DNA of 13,938 nt from the NCBI GenBank assembly GCA_000697335.1, contig JNEM01016694.1:1-13938 (forward strand). Reading direction: 5' to 3'. This DNA is from Conidiobolus incongruus B7586 (taxonomy: Eukaryota; Entomophthoromycota; Entomophthoromycetes; Entomophthorales; Conidiobolaceae). Positions 7,350-13,938 of this stretch are shown piece after piece. Below the pieces are notes generated by a model. That model saw nothing but the letters and a program-made list of their open reading frames with translations, made no database searches and had not been told where the DNA came from. Made by a program: the position numbers and the translations under genes. Position 1 is the first letter of the stretch. Each line of letters begins with the position of its first letter.

Positions 7350-7656
7350 AGATATATTATAGATTGTTTTCAATATATATATATATATATTGTTCATTTA
7401 ATATTAACATAAATATTTGATTATGAACTTTATATAATTTAATTTGTCATTTTAAATAATTTTTTATTTATTGCTACTATGTTTTATAATAAGAATATCT
7501 TATTAGATTAAATATCAACTCAAATCCAAAAAAAATGAATTTGTTCAAACACAATTAACTTAATCCCACAATTATTGTTTCGAAAAATAAATTGTTAAAA
7601 GGTTAATCAAAAAAAAGATTTAAGAATATAGAAATAAAATTAATACTAATAATAGA
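7350..7656. promoter_or_regulatory. YTM1-POL5 intergenic region (3' end of YTM1, promoter of POL5)
   Basis: A palindromic AT run, CAATATATATATATATATAT followed by ATTG (7371-7392), lies just after the YTM1 stop and may be part of its 3' end signal. Nearer POL5 is AATCCCAC at 7562-7569. No additional gene is seen in these 307 bp. Confidence 0.55.
7562..7569 (+). promoter_or_regulatory. AATCCCAC motif upstream of POL5
   Basis: This reads AATCCCACAAT, about 87 bp before the POL5 ATG. It differs by a single base from the YTM1 copy over 11 positions. Its function is inferred from recurrence. Confidence 0.4.
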
Positions 7657-10600
7657 ATGGCTCCCAATATAAATGCAACAGAAAATAAACCACAAATAAA
7701 ATTACCTACAGTCGCTTCATTTTTTCAAAAGTTAACAACTGACAATATCGAAGTTAGAGAGAATGCTATCATTACTCTAATTTCCAATTTGGTTAATTTT
7801 CAAAATGAATTTCAAACGCAGTTAGAAAAAGATGAATGGAAGAATAACTTCGCACAGATTCAAAATTTCGACGATTTGGGTCTGATTTTACATACCGATG
7901 TAGTGTACGCTTTAAAGAGATTGATCACGGGTTTGAATAGTTCTAGAGATGATGCTAGACAAGGTTTCGCTTTAACATTAACTGAATTAATGCGAGTTTT
8001 TGCATTCGTCCCCTTTAAAGCTATTATGGATGGTGTATTAAAGTTTTCTAAAATTTCGCAATCTATGAAGAGTGAAGAAACTAGAAACAATTTGTTTGGT
8101 AGATTGTTCAGTTTGATGGCTTTGCATCAGTCTGAATACTTGGCCCAATCTCATATTACACTTGAAGACTGGCAATTAGTCTTAAAAACTTTGTTGGACC
8201 TTACCAATCAAAAAATCTTCATGTCCGACTCTGTCTACTCTTTACTCAATCAAATGATCAAAACTCTCAAAGATCTCAGTTATGGTACTGATGCCCTCGA
8301 AACTCTCTGGAAATTGAATCTCGAAACTGGACTCGAGTTCCCCGACGAATTGGGATTAGCCCTCAGTATCTATAGCGCCATTCCCAACCGCATCGGCGCC
8401 ATTAAGGAAGATATTCCCGTCATTCGCGTCGATCGCTGGGGTGAATTGGCTGCTATATTATCTAAACAAAAACCATTCCAAAAATCAGGTCTACACTTCT
8501 GCTGGAAATTGATCCTTGACAGCTTCTTCAATGAAACTCCCTTATCCAAGTTCTTCAAGAGCCACTTTGCCCAATTTTGGGATACCATTATCGATGGTCA
8601 TCTTTTCGTTTCTTCTTTGAATGAAAGAAGATACATTGGTTTTCAAGCTTTGAATTACGTCATTACCAAATTATCTACTGAACAACTTTCCATCGTTTTT
8701 ACAGACAACACTTTGAAGAAAGTAATACATCATTTGAATCGTAGTGATGATGCTCTCCATAAGATGGCCTCTATCACAGCTGAAAAGATTGCTGAAGCTA
8801 GTCAAAAAGATGCCTCCGCTTCCATCTCCTTATTGGTTAGACTCCACTCCTTTGGCGGTGTCAAATCATCTTCCAATGAAAAGATCTCCCAAAATGCCAT
8901 TTCCAAACTCACTGACCCCTTGATGAGCAATTTGAGTGAAGAAGGCTTATTAAACTATATTAATTACCTCAACTCCATCTTCATCGGTGAAGAAACCGTC
9001 CCTGGACGCGATATTTCCAGCGGTAGGGAATGGTCCATCCAACAATTGTTCTTAATTCAAAAGTGGGCCAAACTCTTACATTCAGAAACCATTTATAATC
9101 GCATTTTAGAATTCTTTTTGATTCACGCTTTCTTCAATATTGAAAAGGCTAATACCAAATCCAGCTTCATTCCCTTGAAAGCTTTACCCAAGCCAGAATT
9201 GTCTGAATCCACTCACAAACTCTGCAAGGACAAGTTATTGGCCACTTTGAAAGATGCCATTAAGTTGGCTCCTTTAACTTCCGATAAGTCCTCCAACATC
9301 ACTTCCATCAAGAGAAGAGGTACCCGTGTCGATGGCAATCTATGGATCCAACACACCGTCGAGTTACTCGAACAATTCAAGAATGACAAGCATCTCACCC
9401 TCGTCGAACCCCTCCCCGACGAAGCCGAATCGATCATCAAGTCCATTATGGCCAAAATCAAGGAGATCGAAAAAAAGAAGACCAAGTTGAAAGACTCTAA
9501 CGCTAAGGATTATCACCCCTTGCAAGCTTTTTTGACCCTCTTCCTCCACCAAATCATTTACTTGCACATTCAGCCCGAAGACACCTTAAACAGCGTCAAG
9601 GATATCGAAGTGTGCTACACCAAGATCTTTGCCCCCGCCAAGCCTAAAGCCAAGAGTAAAAAGTCCAAGACCAAGGCTGCCGAGGAAGAAGAGGAAGATC
9701 TCGAACCCATAGACGTCTTGGTTGACTTGTTGATCAGTTTCTTATCCCAGCCCTCCACTCTTTTGAGAGAGTTGGCCACTGTGACATTCTCGGAATTGAC
9801 AGATTTAGTCACTAAGTCGTCGCTTGAATTGTTGTTAGAGGTATTATTTATTGTTTATTTATTTTATAACATATATTAATTGGATAATATTAGGTATTAG
9901 AAATTGGCGGTAAATCTGAAGGTCTTAATGAAGATGACGAAGAGTTGGAAGCATTCCCAGATCTCCACGATAATGAAGATGCTATGAGTATTGATGATGA
10001 GGATGAGGATGAGGACGAAGACGATGATGACGAAAGCGATATTGAAGAAATCGATGGTAGTGGAGGTATTCAAATCGATCTCAACAAGATCAAAGAACTC
10101 CAAGCCTCCTATGAAGAGTCCGACGAAGAAAGAGACTATGACGACGAAGAAATGATGGTCTTTGATGAAAAGATTGCTGCCATTTTCAGAGAGAGAAAGA
10201 AGGCTTTGGCCGAAAAGAGAGAAGTTAAGGAATCCATCTCCATTCTTAAGATGAAGGTTTTGGATCTTTTCTCCATCTACATCGCCAAGCAACCCAACAA
10301 CCCCAACTTGGTCCACCTCATCCTCCCTCTCTTAAGTTTCATCAAACGTTTCCAAGGTTCTGAAGGCCACTTGAACGCCATTGACAAAGCTACCAAGATC
10401 GTTTCCAAAGAACTTACCAAGCTCGAACTCAAAGACGTCGACTTGGAAGTGATTGAAAACATTTTAACTGAAATTGATCAGCTCGCCAGAAAAGCTCCCG
10501 GTGTCCAACAGAAACTTTACTTGCCCATTGCTTTATTCTCAGTCAGACATCTCGAAGCCAAAGCTTTCGATAAGATTCTTGAAGTATATACTAACACATT

Positions 10601-11242
10601 AAAATGGTCCTTCACCAACAAGAAATCCACCCTCAAGCCCCAATGGTTCACCGAACTCTTCCACCAGTCTCTTCCCTTGGGATGGGCCCTTGGCGAAACC
10701 TTATTAAGTTATTTAACCCCTAATAATGCTCTCAACCCATTCCGCCTCACTAAATCACTCGAAATTTTCACTAGTCTCTTCACCGTCAGCACTAAGCGCA
10801 AGTACATTCCCAAGAACGCCAAATCCTTCGTCAACAACATTTTCATTGCCTTGGAAGACATGATCAAATACGCCATCTCGAATCCCGACACCAAGATCGT
10901 GAAAGCCGATCAAGCCAAGGAAGCTTTAAGACTCGCGAACAAGCTCAAACAATACTGCAAGACCGTAGACTTGGACTCGGATTATCAACCTTGGATGAGT
11001 GAAGAATTCAAGCAAAATTTAATGACCTTCTGCAAATTGAACAACTCTCACTCCGCTATAGTTTCCCTCTACAAGCAGTTGACAGGTAATGGATTGGAAA
11101 TTACAAAGTAAGTTTTATAGCTTCATTATGTTACTATGAATTTATAATTGACTTTGTTTTGTTTAGATCTGAAATCAAATCTAGCAAGAGACCGTCCAAG
11201 CAAGACTCTAAGAAATCTAAGAAACAGAAGACTAAACACTAA
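7657..11242 (+). CDS. POL5: Nucleolar rRNA/60S assembly factor Pol5 (MYBBP1A family), three exons, 1157 aa
   Basis: Despite its old name, DNA polymerase phi, Pol5 is an essential nucleolar protein needed for rRNA production and 60S maturation. Exons: 7657-9840, 9894-11107 and 11167-11242; introns are 53 nt (phase 0) and 59 nt (GTAAGT...GTTTAG, phase 2). The N-terminus is an array of helical HEAT-like repeats with the family signature RLITGLNSSRDDARQGFALT near residues 88-107. A Lys-rich then Glu-rich linker lies at about 659-682 (KPKAKSKKSK, EEEEE). A long acidic tract (about 740-790) follows intron 1, with runs such as DDEDEDEDEDDDD. The tail encoded by exon 3 (1133-1157) is basic (KRPSKQDSKKSKKQKTKH) and looks like a nuclear or nucleolar targeting signal. 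Yeast Pol5 is 1022 aa and human MYBBP1A about 1330, so this is full length. Polymerase motifs are not seen, as expected. It is on the same strand as YTM1, 307 bp downstream. Confidence 0.92.
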
Positions 11243-11671
11243 TTATATTTTTTATAGAGTAAATTATTTTAAACTTTTAAATTATATAAATTTCAATAAA
11301 TTAGGAAGAATAGCCTAAATTTAATTGATTATAATTTCCAAATTATAATATTTTGAAAAAATATAACCACACTAATTATTAAACCATTTCAAATTGCACA
11401 ATTTCAATTACTTTAGAAAATAATTATATAAAATACAGTATTTACAAAAAAATAAACTTTAAAAATTATTAGTCAATTTTTAATATTTTTAAAATTCAAA
11501 TTATAAAATCTTCTATTAATATTAATAATCATTTCAATTTAATATTTTATAAAATAACATTGTAAAATTTAAAATTCAATTCTTTATTTTAATCAACTTA
11601 AATTATTACAAAATTTAATTATATGATATATTATGTTAAATTTTTAATGAATAATAATGATGAGAAATAAA

Positions 11672-11925
11672 CTTGTTAATTACTCAAGAAACTGCAATTA
11701 CCACACTGAATCAAGGAGTTGCATTAGAGAACACCCATTTCCTAGACTGGGTGGCTGTATTCTTTTCTGTTACTGAGTCATTCCTATCCATAAAATCAAC
11801 AATGAAAACTAATATAAGATTATCACAAACTATCTAATAAACACATCTATTTTATGTTCATTTCAAAAGTATCCAGTCTCTAAGTTTTTCTTGTAACCCT
11901 CACAAAAGAGTTGAGTTGTGACAAG
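11672..11925. repeat. About 250-bp unit with imperfect inverted ends (possible solo LTR or MITE-like fossil)
   Basis: The left end CTTGTTAATTACTCAA and the reverse complement of the right end, CTTGTCACAACTCAA, are imperfect inverted repeats. The span 11674-11923 begins TGT and ends ACA, as LTRs do, and its length would suit a solo LTR. No convincing target-site duplication is visible and no second copy lies in the window, so the class is uncertain. If it is an LTR it is old and isolated. Confidence 0.3.
11732..11753. repeat. Hairpin CACCCA...TGGGTG
   Basis: Perfect 6-bp arms with a 10-nt loop, within the GC-richer islet. It stands out because neighbouring sequence rarely has three consecutive C or G. 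Confidence 0.6.
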
Positions 11926-11957
11926 CATGAGATATTTACTTAAAGAACCCAATTCAC

Positions 11958-12022
11958 AATAAGTTATTTTCGCCTCATTTGGTGAACTTCATTAATTTCC
12001 CCTAACTCTGTGGTAACTTATT
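11958..12022. repeat. 9-bp perfect inverted repeat AATAAGTTA...TAACTTATT
   Basis: The arms at 11958-11966 and 12014-12022 enclose a 47-bp GC-richer segment. With the hairpins at 11732-11753 and 11900-11921 (TCACAA/TTGTGA) it suggests a structured transcript or a mobile-element end. Function unknown. Confidence 0.5.
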
Positions 12023-13268
12023 ATTTACTACTGGCAATTCCCTATTTAAGCTCTAAAAGTCTATTTCCTCCCACAATTACAGTCGTCAATAATATCGACT
12101 AATTAATTAAAAGTATTAATCCTTTAATTGTTAATGTTTTATAATCACCCAATTATCTTTGGATCTTGTCATAATTTTAATTAATTGAATGAAATTTATT
12201 AATAAATTTATTAATAAATTTATTATTATTTCAAATTATTTTGCAAAGATTTTTTTTGTTACTATTGTAATAATCATATATAATAATATAAAGTTATTAA
12301 AGTATTGATTATTTTGTCCAATTAAAAATTTTAATTTTAAATAATTTAAAAAATTTAAGTTGGAAATGAATTTTAACAATTGAATTAAACAAATAATTAT
12401 TAATTTGATATTTTATGAAACAATTTTTGAAATTGGAATACTTAGTATTAATTGTTATTGAGATATTGAATAATCTTAGTAGATATAGAAATCGGATTAT
12501 TCAAATAAACAAATATATCTCTAAATTATTAAAATACTAGAAATTTAATTCCTAAATTCTGATGTCTAAATATATGCGTCAAAAATAATATACTTAAGTA
12601 GTTTATAATTTAATAAAATTGTTATTAAATAGTGGATTTGGAAAAAATTGATATATAGTATGAGTATATACTTTATATCTTTATTATTGAATAAATTATG
12701 CTAATCAAAGTGATAGTACAGGGTGCGATATATAATCGTAAAGGTTTAACTCTAATATTATTTGTCAACTTATCCCCGCTGGATAAAGTTTAAGTGTGGT
12801 TGATAAAATAATGATTGATAAATTATAACCAAAATACAAAATATTGGGATGTTATGATTAGTTGAAATTGGAAAAGTTGAGAGAATAGAATATTTGGAAA
12901 AAATTAAAACTAAATGTTAATTGAAAAATTTTCTAAAGCCTAGCACATATCTCATTTAGAATGGAATATGGAGTATGATGATAGTGAATATGATACCAAG
13001 TAATTATATAGGGAATAGGTTTTGGCAGGAATTTAGAACCAAGAGTTGCTAAAAATCGCTAAAATCAAAAAACTGATATGTATTATAAAGAAAAGTGTAT
13101 TACTAAAATATTACTTGAGTGAGTAGTATGGGAATGGAATAAATATTAGATACTGAAATAATATACCGCTTTTCCAATATGTTCGAGTCCTTGACGATTT
13201 CCAAAGAGTCGAGATTAATGTATGTTGGGTTATATAGTTTATTTTGGTAAACAACGCGGATATACAGT

Positions 13269-13938
13269 TTAGTTGTCCTTGAGCTTCTTGGAACCACGGA
13301 GTAAACCGGTACGACGGGCAGCAATAAGACCGACCTTTTGACCAGCGGAAGCATCGCGGGGAGTGGTAGAAGCGTGACCAATGTGTTGATGGTTACCACC
13401 ACCGTGAGGATGGTCAACGGGGTTCATAGCAACACCACGAGTTCTAGGCCAGCTGTTACGCTTGACGCGGTATTTGTGATAGGCACGACCGGCCTTCAAG
13501 AGAGGCTTATCGATACGACCACCACCAGCGATGATACCAACAGTAGCACGGGCACTGGAGAGGACAACCTTCTTAGCACCAGAGGGCAACTTGATACGGG
13601 TACGACCGTCTTCGTTGTGACCAATGATAGTGGCGTAGGAACCGGAAGTACGGGCTAAGGCACCACGATCACCAGGCTTTTCTTCAACGTTACAGACGAT
13701 GGTACCTTCGGGCATAGCGTTTAAGGGAAGAATGTTACCGACGGAAAGGGTAGCCTTCTTACCGGCATAGACGAATTGACCGGTGTAAGTACCTTCAGTA
13801 GCGAGGAAGGTTTCGGTGCGGAGCTTGTAGCGGTAAGGATCACGGAAGACGACCTTGGCGAGGGGAGCACCTCTACCGGGATCGTGAACGATTTCCTTGA
13901 CAACACCACGGATGTAACCTTGACGTTCAGCGTAATCT
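13269..13938 (-). CDS. RPL2: Cytosolic large-subunit ribosomal protein uL2 (yeast Rpl2, human RPL8), C-terminal 222 aa
   Basis: uL2 is a core 60S protein next to the peptidyl-transferase centre. The window holds 222 codons from [11 protein letters not shown] to [14 protein letters not shown] and a stop at 13269-13271. The start and about 32 residues lie beyond the right edge. Conserved blocks in order: [117 protein letters not shown] and [13 protein letters not shown]. The GNHQHIG segment carries the histidine that is hydroxylated by the NO66-type enzyme in animal RPL8 and is essential in bacterial L2. Nearly all codons end in C, or in G or T of the preferred sets, far from the AT-rich background, as expected for very high expression. 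There is no intron in the visible part. It is convergent with POL5. Confidence 0.97.
   Translation of the reverse strand, partial: DYAERQGYIRGVVKEIVHDPGRGAPLAKVVFRDPYRYKLRTETFLATEGTYTGQFVYAGKKATLSVGNILPLNAMPEGTIVCNVEEKPGDRGALARTSGSYATIIGHNEDGRTRIKLPSGAKKVVLSSARATVGIIAGGGRIDKPLLKAGRAYHKYRVKRNSWPRTRGVAMNPVDHPHGGGNHQHIGHASTTPRDASAGQKVGLIAARRTGLLRGSKKLKDN

Larger units (their letters stand above)
11243..13268. other. 2-kb gap between convergent POL5 and uL2 genes
   Basis: Mostly AT-rich with no coding frame on either strand. Within it, 11672-12090 is GC-richer and full of inverted repeats (separate entries). A hairpin TTATCC-CCGCT-GGATAA occurs at about 12771-12787. The rest holds only A/T runs and the 3' flanks of the two convergent genes. 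Confidence 0.6.

Noticed and set aside
9897-10316. Minus-strand hydrophobic 139-codon frame
   Set aside because: It is the antisense of the POL5 acidic tract: GA-rich codons read as Ile, Phe and Val runs on the other strand.
11674-11923. Firm call of a solo LTR
   Set aside because: TGT...ACA ends and length fit, but no target-site duplication or second copy is visible, so it is kept only as a low-confidence candidate.
11926-12090. Possible tRNA-derived SINE promoter boxes in the second islet
   Set aside because: No match to the B box GGTTCRANNCC on either strand at a sensible spacing from an A box.
12975-13076. Possible C/D-box snoRNA (ATGATGA at 12975, CTGA at 13073)
   Set aside because: No convincing terminal stem next to the boxes and no clear internal C'/D' boxes; such short words are expected by chance in AT-rich DNA.
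13338-13658. Plus-strand 106-codon open frame rich in Thr and Ser
   Set aside because: It is the antisense shadow of the uL2 coding sequence, kept open by its strong codon bias.

Overview
The window looks like nuclear DNA of an AT-rich fungus. The non-coding sequence is extremely AT-rich, the host genes are GC-richer islands with C-ended codons, and all eight introns found are tiny (52-70 nt) with GT...AG borders. The proteins are clearly eukaryotic (Ytm1, Pol5, uL2, Mrp10). I would guess an early-diverging lineage such as the Entomophthoromycotina, but nothing in the window proves the taxon.

Layout. (1) About 1-1340, minus strand: a nearly whole but heavily decayed Tc1-family (DD34E) DNA transposon. 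Its cytosines have been lost mostly at CpA, as in repeat-induced point mutation (RIP). (2) 1340-3525: AT-rich DNA interrupted by an unexplained 450-bp islet (about 1957-2406) that is rich in CpG, contains nested inverted repeats and carries a 60-codon coding-like frame. (3) 3526-4338: an orphan seven-helix membrane protein. (4) 5052-5357, minus: a small two-exon gene for the mitochondrial ribosomal protein Mrp10/mS37 (twin CX9C), divergent from (5) 5757-7349: YTM1 in six exons. (6) 7657-11242: POL5 in three exons. (7) 11243-13268: a 2-kb gap with a structured, slightly GC-richer islet at 11672-12090. (8) 13269 to the right edge, minus: the C-terminal 222 residues of cytosolic ribosomal protein uL2.

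Function. Four of the five host protein genes serve ribosomes. uL2 is a core 60S protein, Ytm1 (with Erb1 and Nop7) and Pol5 act in nucleolar 60S assembly, and Mrp10 belongs to the mitochondrial small subunit. The three ribosome-related genes whose upstream regions lie in the window share a short motif, AATCCCAYAAW, 85-112 bp before the start codon and in the same orientation relative to each gene. This is a candidate regulatory element for the group.

Most notable observations: the RIP-like Tc1 fossil, the shared promoter motif, the unexplained CpG islet, and the intron-split MRP10 gene, whose conserved C-terminus is missed by a single-frame reading.
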